A stretch of DNA of 38,059 bases from Thiogranum sp. (GTDB taxonomy: Bacteria > Pseudomonadota > Gammaproteobacteria > DSM-19610). The notes beneath the pieces were generated by a model that was not told where the DNA came from, did not search any database, and saw only the letters and a program-made list of their open reading frames with translations. Below, in pieces: positions 7,351-15,089 of the stretch. Where the stretch lies: assembly GCA_030148915.1 (NCBI GenBank), contig JASBSN010000102.1, positions 1 to 38,059 of the forward strand, in the 5' to 3' direction. Numbering within the stretch: the stretch's first letter is position 1; every line of letters starts with the position of its first letter. Position numbers and translations under genes: made by a program.

Positions 7351-7779
7351 TCAGCGTAGTTCGCGGGCGAACAACATCTGCGGCTGTCGAAAGGATTTAA
7401 GCTCGATACCGTTGCCGCTGGGGTCGCGCAAAAACAGGGTCGCCTGCTCGCCCGCCAGGCCGGGGAAACGGATATGGGGCTCGATGAGAAACTCGACGCC
7501 CTGCGCGCGTAACGCGGCGACGCGCGCGTGCCACTGATCCCACTCCAGCACCAGGCCGAAATGACTCGACGGCACCTGCTTGCCATCCACCGGATTGCTC
7601 GCGACCAACGGCATTTGCTCGCACAGATGGGCGGTTATCTGATGACCGTAAAAATCGAAATCGATCCAGCGGCTGTCTTCGCGCCCGATGCGACAGCCCA
7701 ACACAGCGGTAAAAAAATCTCGCGTCGCCGCCAGGTCGGTGACCGGGAAGGCGAGATGGAAACTGGGCATGTCCTGCAT
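7351..7779 (-). CDS. VOC-family protein (glyoxalase/dioxygenase fold)
   Basis: 142 residues with two beta-alpha-beta-beta-beta units of the vicinal-oxygen-chelate fold. Likely metal ligands are the histidine in FHLAFPV, the histidine in SHFGLVLE and the glutamate in GIELKSF. The central motif [11 protein letters not shown] is typical of glyoxalase/bleomycin-resistance/dioxygenase proteins. It precedes gloB by 14 bp, so a glyoxalase-I-like role is tempting but not proven, since the sequence fits the broad VOC group better than GloA. Two in-frame ATGs (7779 and 7770) are possible; neither has a strong ribosome-binding site. Confidence 0.82.
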   Translation of the reverse strand: MQDMPSFHLAFPVTDLAATRDFFTAVLGCRIGREDSRWIDFDFYGHQITAHLCEQMPLVASNPVDGKQVPSSHFGLVLEWDQWHARVAALRAQGVEFLIEPHIRFPGLAGEQATLFLRDPSGNGIELKSFRQPQMLFARELR

Positions 7780-7873
7780 CAACTGACCCACTCCGTGCCA
7801 AGTCGCGCGTCCGCATAGACCACCGCAAATACTGTTACCATTGGCTGAACAACTCCAGCAACTGCTATTACCC

Positions 7874-8254
7874 ATGCGCGCAAAGATTATTCAGCAACAG
7901 TCTACACAGGAATACTGGTTCGAGGAAGGATGCTTCATCCGTGAAATCGGCAACCACCCGGACGATCCGCATGTTTCCATTGCCCGGGCGCGGGTGAAAC
8001 CCGGCGAGCGCACCTGCTGGCATCGGTTGGAGGGGATCTCCGAGCGCTATCTGATCACCGAAGGCTGCGCCACCGTGGAAGTCGGCGACCTGCCGGCCGC
8101 CGTGGTCGGCGCCGGCGACCTGGTGCTGATCCCCCCGGGCACCAAACAGCGCATCCGCAATGATGGCGCCGGCGATCTGGTATTTTATGCCATTTGCTGC
8201 CCGCGCTTCAGCGCCGAACGCTACCACCGCATCGAAGCCGCGGATGAGCGCTAG
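7874..8254 (+). CDS. Cupin-domain protein
   Basis: 126 residues with a single beta-barrel cupin domain: [39 protein letters not shown] is the first motif and [16 protein letters not shown] the second. The histidine of motif 2 is replaced by glutamine (KQRI), so metal binding may be altered. Substrate unknown; small cupins include isomerases, dioxygenases and sugar-binding proteins. The ATG at 7874 lacks a clear ribosome-binding site; a TTG at 7841 would add 11 residues. The 3' end overlaps the convergent helix-hairpin-helix gene by 47 bp. Confidence 0.8.
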   Translation: MRAKIIQQQSTQEYWFEEGCFIREIGNHPDDPHVSIARARVKPGERTCWHRLEGISERYLITEGCATVEVGDLPAAVVGAGDLVLIPPGTKQRIRNDGAGDLVFYAICCPRFSAERYHRIEAADER

Positions 8255-8849
8255 GCTCAGTACAAAATGCCCGGCGCAGCTTACGCACCGTGGCCACGCC
8301 CACGCCGGGTATGGCCGTGAGCTGGCGGTCGCTGGCGTGGCGCAGCTGGCGCGGTGAACGAATCCCGCCCGCCAGCAGAGCGCGAGCCGCCGCCACGTTG
8401 ACACCGCTCGCTTTCACGCCGGAGAAAAACCGTTGCAGTGCCTCGCGTTCGGCTGTTCGCCGGGCAATGGCTTTACGCTCAGCGCTATCCTCTGGCCGTC
8501 GCTCCATGGGACCGGCGAGGCGCCATGGCGCAGACTTAAGCGCAATATGCCGCGGCCAGGCGCCCCGTGCGTGGCGCGACAGCCTGCGCGCGGCGGCCAA
8601 CGCCACCACCAGGGCAATCCCCTCGGCCAGCAACAGATTCCATGCCGGTTGCGCCGGCGAAACAAGATGATGAAAGAGAACCGCCAGCTGCGCTACCGCC
8701 ACCGACGCCAGTAGCGCAGCGGGGATGGCGAAGGCATACACCCAAGCATAAGGGCGCAGCTTGGCGCACAACCTGCGTACCCAGCTGCCGACGCTGCTCT
8801 GCCACTGGTCGAACAGTGTCGGATCGGCATAAAACTCGTGTCTGGACAT
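8208..8849 (-). CDS. Membrane-anchored helix-hairpin-helix protein
   Basis: 213 residues. After a short cytoplasmic N-terminus come two hydrophobic segments (about residues 34-62 and 67-88), then a basic stretch rich in R and K with a possible coiled segment (ERRPEDSAERKAIARRTAEREALQRFF). The C-terminus has a helix-hairpin-helix module (RQLRHASDRQLTAIPGVGVATVRKLRR) of the kind that binds DNA without sequence specificity. The combination would hold a DNA- or RNA-binding domain at the inner membrane; the function is unknown. GGAGGT 8 nt before 8849 supports this start over one 21 nt upstream. It is divergent from uup and overlaps the cupin gene at its 3' end. Confidence 0.72.
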   Translation of the reverse strand: MSRHEFYADPTLFDQWQSSVGSWVRRLCAKLRPYAWVYAFAIPAALLASVAVAQLAVLFHHLVSPAQPAWNLLLAEGIALVVALAAARRLSRHARGAWPRHIALKSAPWRLAGPMERRPEDSAERKAIARRTAEREALQRFFSGVKASGVNVAAARALLAGGIRSPRQLRHASDRQLTAIPGVGVATVRKLRRAFCTEPSAHPRLRCGGSVRR

Positions 8850-9017
8850 GGCAAAATACCTCCATGGCATCCACCTGTGGGACGGAAAGTATGTCAGTCC
8901 CCCGCTCCGGCAGCTGTGAGCGGCTTCACAGATTCCGGCCCTGGTTGCTTACCTAAGGTATCGTCGCGCAGCGAAATCAGTTGAGTCAACCGGAAGGTAT
9001 ACCTATGCTTCGCGCCC

Positions 9018-10892
9018 ATGTCACTGTTGCGCACACGCCGTCTGTCATTGAGCTTCGGTCTCCAGCCCCTGCTCGACGCAGTCGATTTTTCCATCGAACC
9101 CGGCGAGAGAGTTTGCCTGGTAGGCCGTAATGGCTGCGGAAAATCAACATTTTTCAAAGTCCTGGAGGGGAAAGTCAGCGCCGAAGACGGCACTATAGAA
9201 CGTCGCCAGAGCCTGACCATCGCCAGCCTCGACCAGGATTTGCCCAGCGCCGGCGACGGCACGGTGTTCGATTGCGTCGCCGCCGGGCTGGGCGAGCTCG
9301 GAGAGTTGCTGGGCCACTATCACCACCTCAGTCAACAGCTGGCGGAGCAGTCATCCGACTGGCTGCTGGAGCAACTGGAGGACACTCAGCACCGCCTCGA
9401 GGCCCTGGGCGGCTGGACCCTGGAGCGACGGGTGGAAACAGTCCTCTCGCGGCTCGGACTGGATGCCGACGCCCAGGTGAAGACCCTCTCAGGCGGCGTG
9501 CAGCGGCGCGTGCTGCTGGCACGCGCCCTGGTCGCCGGACCCGATCTGCTCCTGCTCGACGAACCTACCAATCATCTGGACATCGCCTCGATCGAGTGGC
9601 TGGAAAAATTCTTGCTCGAGTTCAAGGGCACGCTGCTGTTTATCACCCACGACCGAAGATTCCTCGCCCGGCTGGCCACCCGCATCATCGATCTTGACCG
9701 CGGCATCCTTACCGACTGGCCAGGTGACTACCCGACGTATCTGCGCCACAAGCAGGCGCTGTTGGATACCGAGAACCGCCACCAGGCAGCTTTCGACAAA
9801 AAGCTGGCCGAAGAAGAACGCTGGATCCGTCAGGGCATCAAGGCGCGGCGCACACGCAACGAGGGCCGGGTACGCGCGCTGGAAAAAATGCGTGAGCAAC
9901 GCCGGCAAAGGCGGCAACTGACCGGCACTTCCGGCATGCAAGTCCAGGACGCGGGGCAATCCGGCAAGCTGGTGGCTGAATGCGTCGGTGCCGGCTATTC
10001 GGTGGGCGGGCGCACGCTGATCAGGCAGCTCGACACGCTCATTCTGCGTGGCGACCGGGTCGGCATCATCGGCCCCAACGGCGTCGGTAAAACCACCTTG
10101 CTGCGCCTGCTGCTCGGTGAGCTGGCACCGGACAGCGGCACCATCCGCCACGGCACGAAACTGGAGACGGCCTATTTCGACCAGCGCCGCGCCCAGCTCG
10201 ATCAGCAGCGTTCGGTAATCGACAACCTGGCCGACGGGCGGCAGTTCATCGATATCGGCTCGCAGCAACGCCACGTCATCAGCTATCTACAGGACTTCCT
10301 GTTTTCCCCCGAGCGCTGCCACACCCCGGTGTCCGCCCTCTCCGGTGGTGAGCGCAATCGTCTGCTGTTGGCGAGAATATTCAGCAAACCGAGCAACCTC
10401 CTGGTGCTCGATGAGCCGACCAATGATCTGGACATTGAAACCCTCGATCTGCTCGAAGAGCGGTTGTTGGACTACAGGGGTACTGTGCTGCTGGTCAGCC
10501 ATGATCGTGATTTTCTCGACCGGGTGGTCACCAGTTCGCTCGTGTTCGAGGGCGAGGCCGGGGTCAATGAGTATGTCGGCGGCTACACCGACTGGCTGCG
10601 CCAGCGCGAGCCGCCTGTCGCCGTTCCGACGAACCGAAAATCGACCGGTCTCGCCACCGCGAAACCCACGCCGCGCAAACGCGGCTACAAGCACCAGCGC
10701 GAACTGGAGCAGCTACCCGAAATCATCGAACAGCTTGAAACGCGGATCGCGGCTCTGCACGCGCGCATGGCTGAGCCGGACTTCTATAAGGAGCCCGGGG
10801 AGACCATCTCAGCGACCCAGGAGCAGCTGCAAACGGTACAGGCAGAACTGCTGAGCGCCTATCGACGCTGGGAAGAACTCGAGCAGGCGTAA
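9018..10892 (+). CDS. uup: ABC-F ATPase Uup
   Basis: 624 residues with two ABC ATPase domains and no membrane part. Domain 1 has Walker A GRNGCGKST (36-44), signature LSGGVQRR and Walker B LLLLDEPTNHLD. Domain 2 has GPNGVGKTT, LSGGERNR and LLVLDEPTNDLD. The highly charged C-terminal domain (from about residue 545) is predicted coiled coil, the hallmark of Uup. ABC-F proteins act on the ribosome; Uup also affects precise excision of transposons and replication intermediates in E. coli. The start MSLLRTRRLSLSFG matches the E. coli Uup N-terminus. No intrinsic terminator follows. Confidence 0.94.
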   Translation: MSLLRTRRLSLSFGLQPLLDAVDFSIEPGERVCLVGRNGCGKSTFFKVLEGKVSAEDGTIERRQSLTIASLDQDLPSAGDGTVFDCVAAGLGELGELLGHYHHLSQQLAEQSSDWLLEQLEDTQHRLEALGGWTLERRVETVLSRLGLDADAQVKTLSGGVQRRVLLARALVAGPDLLLLDEPTNHLDIASIEWLEKFLLEFKGTLLFITHDRRFLARLATRIIDLDRGILTDWPGDYPTYLRHKQALLDTENRHQAAFDKKLAEEERWIRQGIKARRTRNEGRVRALEKMREQRRQRRQLTGTSGMQVQDAGQSGKLVAECVGAGYSVGGRTLIRQLDTLILRGDRVGIIGPNGVGKTTLLRLLLGELAPDSGTIRHGTKLETAYFDQRRAQLDQQRSVIDNLADGRQFIDIGSQQRHVISYLQDFLFSPERCHTPVSALSGGERNRLLLARIFSKPSNLLVLDEPTNDLDIETLDLLEERLLDYRGTVLLVSHDRDFLDRVVTSSLVFEGEAGVNEYVGGYTDWLRQREPPVAVPTNRKSTGLATAKPTPRKRGYKHQRELEQLPEIIEQLETRIAALHARMAEPDFYKEPGETISATQEQLQTVQAELLSAYRRWEELEQA

Positions 10893-10996
10893 AAAGAACG
10901 GCGCACAGCGCAAATCCGCGTAAATCCGGGGTAATTTGCCGCCCCCGACCCGGGCTGTGGCACAATAGAGGCTACCGTCGAGCTAGGTAAACCACT

Positions 10997-11293
10997 ATGA
11001 CTGAAGCCGAACTGACCACCGAGGAACGTATCCTGCGGGTGATGAAAAGCGTCTTGACCAGCGTAGCCAAGGACACGGCCACCGAACCCGGCCTCAAGCA
11101 CCCGCTCTCGGAGCCGACCATCAATGACATCCGCGCCTGCCTGATGATGATCACCGCGCGCGAACAGGAACTGGCGAAACAATTCAATCGCGACACCCGT
11201 GCCAGACCGCACTTTGTCGACGAGCCAAAGTCAGAAGTAGTGGTATCGCTGGATGTGGCCGCGATGAAGCGCGGGCCGAATAAAAAAGATTGA
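10997..11293 (+). CDS. Small conserved protein, unknown function
   Basis: 98 residues, soluble, mostly helical, with charged ends (MTEAELTTEERILRVMKSVL ... KRGPNKKD). The core GLKHPLSEPTINDIRACLMMITAREQEL looks like short proteins found in related bacteria, sometimes labelled segregation-and-condensation-related without evidence. No motif allows a functional call. AGGTAA lies about 9 nt before the ATG. It ends about 35 bp before the hairpin that closes the converging repeat-peptide gene. Confidence 0.75.
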   Translation: MTEAELTTEERILRVMKSVLTSVAKDTATEPGLKHPLSEPTINDIRACLMMITAREQELAKQFNRDTRARPHFVDEPKSEVVVSLDVAAMKRGPNKKD

Positions 11294-11326
11294 GCGGAAA
11301 CCCCAAACCACCGCTCGAACCTGCTG

Positions 11327-11359
11327 AAAAAAACGGCGAGCCCTTATGGACTCGCCGTT
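11327..11359 (-). terminator. Intrinsic terminator of the repeat-peptide gene
   Basis: On the minus strand AACGGCGAG (11359-11351) pairs with CTCGCCGTT (11340-11332), with a 10-nt loop, followed by a run of T (11333-11327). It lies 65 nt after the stop of the gene at 11425. On the plus strand the hairpin is followed by TTGTGTTGT, so it may also weakly end transcription of the gene at 10997. Confidence 0.85.
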
Positions 11360-11424
11360 GTGTTGTCCACTTACACCCCGCCGTATGACCAGCTTACCGA
11401 CACGGCCGCGTGTTTGTAGCGGGA

Positions 11425-11694
11425 CTAGCCTCTTTCGTTCTTTGACCCCTTCGAGGCCTTAAACGAAGACTTGAAAGACGATTTGAACGATGACTTAAAG
11501 GATTTTCTAAAGCTCTTCCCTGGCGTACGCGTGTTAACTGACTGGCTGATGGCCGCATAGCCGGGCTTCATCAACATCATCACCGCCGGGGGTGTATACA
11601 CGGCAAATTTGCCGGCCTTTTTCAGAAAGTCTCTGCGAGCACTGTTATTCTCAGACTGAGCAACGCCAGTCTCTTCGTTTGTGTGATCAGACAT
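11425..11694 (-). CDS. Cationic xSFK-repeat peptide with Tat-like N-terminus
   Basis: 89 residues in three parts. Residues 1-20 are a polar, acidic leader (MSDHTNEETGVAQ). Next comes a twin-arginine segment SARRDFLKK followed by a hydrophobic stretch FAVYTPPAVMMLMKPGYAA that resembles a Tat signal. The C-terminal part has five tandem four-residue units (KSFR, KSFK, then SSFK three times), ending ASKGSKNERG. If cleaved near GYA-AIS, the mature peptide is about 42 residues with 11 basic and 1 acidic residue. The repeat codons differ from unit to unit, so the pattern is held at protein level. GAGG 9 nt before 11694 supports this start over the ATG at 11709. The gene has its own promoter and terminator. 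Its function is unknown; an exported antimicrobial, nucleic-acid-binding or modified peptide are guesses. Confidence 0.8.
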   Translation of the reverse strand: MSDHTNEETGVAQSENNSARRDFLKKAGKFAVYTPPAVMMLMKPGYAAISQSVNTRTPGKSFRKSFKSSFKSSFKSSFKASKGSKNERG

Positions 11695-11850
11695 TTGAGT
11701 TAACCTCATTTATAGTTTTCAGTAGTACCATTGCTGTTACCGATTCAATCCCTCGGCGACTGTACGTGGCGTGCAGGTCACCGACCTACATGTTTTCCTG
11801 TCTGCCGGTCTCTGCGGCTCAAAATTCAGCCCCGCAGGCACGCCCACTGG
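11695..11850 (-). promoter_or_regulatory. Long 5' leader with start-stop mini-ORF
   Basis: About 155 nt lie between the predicted transcription start and the ATG at 11694. In the leader, a good ribosome-binding site (CAGGAAAAC) precedes ATG (11791-11789), which is followed at once by TAG (11788-11786). This is a minimal ORF that could hold or release ribosomes. Two hairpins can form nearby: CTGC..GGCT/AGCC..GCAG and AGGTC-GGT-GACCT. These are seen in sequence; a regulatory role is inferred. Confidence 0.45.
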
Positions 11851-11855
11851 AACTC

Positions 11856-11884
11856 AAATTAGTCGGATCTCAAAGGCCTGTCAA
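11856..11884 (-). promoter_or_regulatory. Promoter of the repeat-peptide gene
   Basis: On the minus strand a perfect -35 TTGACA (11879-11884) is 17 bp from a -10 TAATTT (11856-11861). This is one of the two best sigma-70 promoters in the window and faces only the gene at 11425. Confidence 0.75.
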
Positions 11885-12062
11885 GAGTCCGCGCCTAAAA
11901 CGCCGAAGCCTCTTGAGAACAGCAATTTATGCAAAAATTACAACCAGTTGATTTACCTTCAAACAGGTACCGGCAGCCCCAGCGCAGCTGTAAGACAATG
12001 CCGCGCGGTGTTGTCGGAAATTGCCCTCATCGGTTTATGCCGCCGCGCTGGCGCCGCGCGCA
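11885..12062. other. Intergenic stretch without a recognisable gene
   Basis: Together with the leader and promoter, 368 bp separate the repeat-peptide gene from the DUF2007 gene. This upstream part has AT-rich tracts near 11925-11960 that could bind regulators, and GC-rich complementary runs near 12000-12060, but no coding region I would defend. Confidence 0.4.
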
Positions 12063-12284
12063 TCAGGAAGGTTGTGCGCCGTTTTCATAGTGGGCGATCA
12101 GATCACGCGCCTCCCCCGCCTGCTCTGCCGGCACCGACACGCTGGCAAACCCCTGGACGGCCAACTCGCCCACCGCGCCCTGCAGGTAATATCCGCCGAC
12201 ATGGGCGTCGATGCCGTTGGCTTGCAACATACCTCTAACGATATGCGCTTCGGTGATATTACTGGCGTCATAAACCTTTACCAT
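12063..12284 (-). CDS. DUF2007-family small protein
   Basis: 73 residues. The sequence MVKVYDASNITEAHIVRGMLQANGIDAHV followed by FASVSVPAEQAGEARDLIAHYE matches the pattern of DUF2007, a putative signal-transducing ferredoxin-like fold found fused or alone in many bacteria. No biochemical role is established. The start at 12284 begins exactly at the domain; an upstream in-frame extension of 44 codons has no domain-like content. It is divergent from the Kef-type antiporter gene, with 133 bp between the two starts. Confidence 0.8.
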   Translation of the reverse strand: MVKVYDASNITEAHIVRGMLQANGIDAHVGGYYLQGAVGELAVQGFASVSVPAEQAGEARDLIAHYENGAQPS

Positions 12285-12417
12285 GGCGATGTCCCGGTGG
12301 GTTAAACAAAGGGTACCAAGGCTAATGCCGGATGACCACGGGGCACCACCCGGATTATCCGCGGCCAGTGACAATACGGTATATTCGCTACCCTGCAGCG
12401 CGCCAACGGGATGCATC

Positions 12418-13584
12418 GTGGATCAGTCGATCGTATTTTCTGTATTTTTGATTTTTACCGGCGCGGCAATTCTGGCGACCGTGGCGCTCTATGCGCGTCA
12501 GTCGCTGCTGGTGGCCTATATTCTCCTTGGCATGGCCATCGGTCCCTCGGCGCTGGGCCTGGTGAAAGACGTGCAACTGCTGCAGGAGCTCTCTCACGTA
12601 GGCATCGTCTTTCTGCTCTTTCTTCTCGGGCTGAATCTGCACCCGCAGAACCTATGGCACATGTTCCGTAAAGCCACGCTGGTCACCCTGCTCAGCTCCG
12701 CTTTGTTCGCCGCTCTGGGGGCGCTCACCGCGCTGCTGTTTGGCTATGCGCCGCTGGAAGCGGCGGTGGTCGGTGCCGCGTTGATGTTCTCCAGCACGAT
12801 CATCGGCCTCAAACTGCTGCCGAGCACGGTACTGCACCACCAGCACGCGGGCGAGATCATTATCAGCGTGCTGCTGCTGCAGGATCTTATTGCCATCGTC
12901 ATTCTGCTGATTTTGCATGGACAGGGGGGAAATCAGCCGGCCTGGCAAGGCATCGTAACGCTGGCGTTGACCTTGCCGGCATTCATGTTGTTTGCTTTCG
13001 GTTTTTCCCGCTATGTGCTGATCCGCCTGCTGGCGCGCTTCGATACCATTCAGGAGTATATTTTCCTGCTCGCCATAGGTTGGTGCCTGGGAATGGCCGA
13101 GTTATCCGAGGCGCTGGGACTATCGCCTGAGATCGGTGCATTTATCGCCGGTGTTGCCGTGGCCACCGAACCCATTTCCCGCTTTATCGCCGAGAGCCTG
13201 AAGCCGCTGCGCGATTTTTTCCTGGTAGTGTTTTTCTTCAGCCTGGGCGCGGCCTTCGACCTTGCCGCCATGGCGCAGGTGATCCTACCCGCTGCGGTTC
13301 TGGCCGCCATCAGCCTGCTACTCAAACCGCTGGTGTTCAAATGGCTGTGGGTGCATGAAGGAGAAAGTCCCGAGCAAGCCCGGGAAATCGGCGTCAGACT
13401 GGGGCAGATCAGCGAGTTTTCGCTGTTGATCGCCATTCTGGCGACTGAATCGGCCGTCATCAGCATGCAAGCCTCCTATCTGATACAGCTGGCCACCCTG
13501 ATGACGTTCATCGCCTCCTCATACTACATTGTGCTGCGCTATCCGACCCCGATCGCGGTCTCCGACCGCCTGCGTCGCGATTGA
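12418..13584 (+). CDS. Kef-type cation/proton antiporter (CPA2 family)
   Basis: A 388-residue inner-membrane protein with about 12 hydrophobic segments and the Na+/H+ exchanger fold. The motif SSTIIGLKLLP and, later, LSPEIGAFIAGVAVA are typical of KefB/KefC/GerN-type antiporters. The C-terminal TrkA-N nucleotide-binding domain of full KefB/C is absent, so glutathione gating of the classical type is not expected. It would exchange K+ or Na+ for H+. The start is taken as GTG at 12418 (VDQSIVFSVF) because membrane segment 1 follows directly and GGGA lies about 7 nt upstream; the longer frame adds 45 residues without homology. Confidence 0.88.
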   Translation: MDQSIVFSVFLIFTGAAILATVALYARQSLLVAYILLGMAIGPSALGLVKDVQLLQELSHVGIVFLLFLLGLNLHPQNLWHMFRKATLVTLLSSALFAALGALTALLFGYAPLEAAVVGAALMFSSTIIGLKLLPSTVLHHQHAGEIIISVLLLQDLIAIVILLILHGQGGNQPAWQGIVTLALTLPAFMLFAFGFSRYVLIRLLARFDTIQEYIFLLAIGWCLGMAELSEALGLSPEIGAFIAGVAVATEPISRFIAESLKPLRDFFLVVFFFSLGAAFDLAAMAQVILPAAVLAAISLLLKPLVFKWLWVHEGESPEQAREIGVRLGQISEFSLLIAILATESAVISMQASYLIQLATLMTFIASSYYIVLRYPTPIAVSDRLRRD

Positions 13585-13606
13585 GGCCGGAACGACCCAG
13601 TAAATT

Positions 13607-14161
13607 CTAAGTAGTGTAGAAATACCGCCAGGCACTCCCGGAGCAGGCGCTCAACGTCGCCAGCAGCCTGTCAGAGGGCACTGCCTCATGGGGATAGATG
13701 CCGCCAATCTCAACAAAGCAGCGCGCGAACCCGGCCGACTGACGCCAGTCCAGTGCGCTGTATGGCGTGGTTTCTTCGCAGTGGCCGCAGGTGTAGAGTG
13801 CGTCGTGCGCCGGATCCGAGCACAGCGCCGGCGCGCCGACAGCGAGCGTCCGGCAGCGCGGGCAACGTACCCCTACCGTTCCGCCAGCGACTCTAAACCG
13901 AACCTCGGCATGCAGATGCTGTCGCAGGAAACACACCGCTTGTCCGTCGCCGGCCTGATCCGCATCCAGGGCGACCTGGGGCGCACAACCGAGGAAAGTC
14001 ACCAAGCGGAGAAACTGTTCACCGGCGCGAAATGCATCGGTGGCGCCGAGCGTCCCGGCAAGCGGATCGATCAGCCCCACTGCGCCCAGGCGCCGCAGCA
14101 AATGCGTCTGCTCAACGGGAATCCAATGGGGGTCGTCGGCACACAGAAACAGTGACGGCAC
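13607..14161 (-). CDS. Four-cysteine (zinc-ribbon-like) protein, unknown function
   Basis: 184 residues. The N-terminal half (LFLCADDPHWIPVEQTHLLRRLGAVGLIDPL) is followed by a hydrophobic patch around FLRLVTFLGCAPQV. The C-terminal half has CPRC and CGHC pairs about 30 residues apart, a likely zinc site. I do not recognise a named family, though similar uncharacterised proteins occur in Gammaproteobacteria. The GTG at 14161 is preferred; a TTG at 14173 next to the stop of the upstream gene would add four residues. It lies downstream of, and nearly touching, the MbcA/ParS-like gene, so the two are probably co-transcribed. Confidence 0.72.
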   Translation of the reverse strand: MPSLFLCADDPHWIPVEQTHLLRRLGAVGLIDPLAGTLGATDAFRAGEQFLRLVTFLGCAPQVALDADQAGDGQAVCFLRQHLHAEVRFRVAGGTVGVRCPRCRTLAVGAPALCSDPAHDALYTCGHCEETTPYSALDWRQSAGFARCFVEIGGIYPHEAVPSDRLLATLSACSGSAWRYFYTT

Positions 14162-14173
14162 GACGCTCGGCAA

Positions 14174-14572
14174 TCAGGCCTTGGAACCGGAGATATCCCA
14201 GCTGTAGGAGCAATCCAGGTAAGAGCGCACAGAGATCAGCCCGACGATGCCATCTTCGACCATCGTCGCCACCGGCGTGCGCTGGCGAAACTTTCGATTC
14301 GGTTTGTGCATCCACAAACGGCCCATGCGCTTGCTGAACGGGTAGGTAGTGCGTAACGCGTCAGCGATACTGATCAGGTGCTCCACGCGCTGCATGATTT
14401 CCGGTTCTTCCGGCAAGGGCCGACTTTCGCGCAGGCGTTTCACCTCGCGCGCCGGGACATCCTGCATACCGAGCAACGTCAACTGATCCTTGGCATCAAT
14501 CTCCCACTCATCGAGCATATTCAATATGCCCCGGGTCAGCTCCAGCCGCTCGTCGTCACTCATGGTGTCCAT
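14174..14572 (-). CDS. MbcA/ParS/Xre-type C-terminal domain protein
   Basis: 132 residues. The C-terminal part WMHKPNRKFRQRTPVATMVEDGIVGLISVRSYLD fits the toxin-binding domain (DUF2384) of MbcA/ParS/Xre antitoxins, where the pattern is typically PN..F.G.TPL..M..G..GL..VR.YLD. The N-terminal helical part (ELTRGILNMLDEWEIDAKDQLTLLG) could be a degenerate HTH. The usual partner, a RES-domain toxin gene, is not next to it; the downstream neighbour is a four-cysteine protein. It could be a solitary housekeeping regulator. GAGG lies about 9 nt before the ATG at 14572. Confidence 0.78.
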   Translation of the reverse strand: MDTMSDDERLELTRGILNMLDEWEIDAKDQLTLLGMQDVPAREVKRLRESRPLPEEPEIMQRVEHLISIADALRTTYPFSKRMGRLWMHKPNRKFRQRTPVATMVEDGIVGLISVRSYLDCSYSWDISGSKA

Positions 14573-14734
14573 GCCGCAGTCCTCACGAAAATCACCCTAT
14601 CAGTGTAACACGCCGCGCAGCGCTCGCGCCCACGCCCGGGATCGGGTATTTTGCCAACACCGGCACGCGCTTAGGCTGAGCCTATGCAGCCCGGCCCCAG
14701 TACCCGGGCACAGGCCTCAACCAAGAGTGGGAAC

Positions 14735-15031
14735 GTGGACGTCTCAGGACTGCTATTACTGATTGCTCTGGGGCTGGTGCTCTGGTTTTGGCACAATACG
14801 CTGCGGATGCGCGAACTGGCGCTACAGGCGGCCCAAGAGATCTGCCAGCGCCAACAGCTCCAGCTGCTGGACGCCACCGTCACCTTGCGACGGATAACGC
14901 TGCGCCGCGATGCCGCAGGTCGCGCGATCCTGCAGCGAACCTTCCAGTTCACCTACAGCGCGGCGGGCGATGATCGCCACAACGGGTTCATCATCACCGC
15001 CGGAAACCATGTGGAGCAAGTGGGTTTATAG
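14735..15031 (+). CDS. DUF3301-family membrane protein
   Basis: 98 residues. One N-terminal membrane segment (VSGLLLLIALGLVLWFWH) is followed by a soluble part with the family-like pattern RMRELALQAAQEICQRQQLQLLDATVTLRRI...RTFQFTYSAAGDDRHNGFIITAGNHV. DUF3301 proteins are conserved in Gammaproteobacteria and uncharacterised. The GTG at 14735 gives MDVSGLLLLI, the normal family start; an ATG at 14684 would add 17 polar residues before the membrane segment. Confidence 0.8.
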   Translation: MDVSGLLLLIALGLVLWFWHNTLRMRELALQAAQEICQRQQLQLLDATVTLRRITLRRDAAGRAILQRTFQFTYSAAGDDRHNGFIITAGNHVEQVGL

Positions 15032-15089
15032 TAAGCCGGGCCCGCTTGCTATAATTTGCACGCCTTGTCGGATCAATCGGATAACCCCC

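Noticed and set aside
11592-12238. Two overlapping plus-strand frames (119 and 155 codons) above the repeat-peptide gene.
   Set aside because: They run antisense through the promoter and leader, with low-complexity composition and no recognisable domain.
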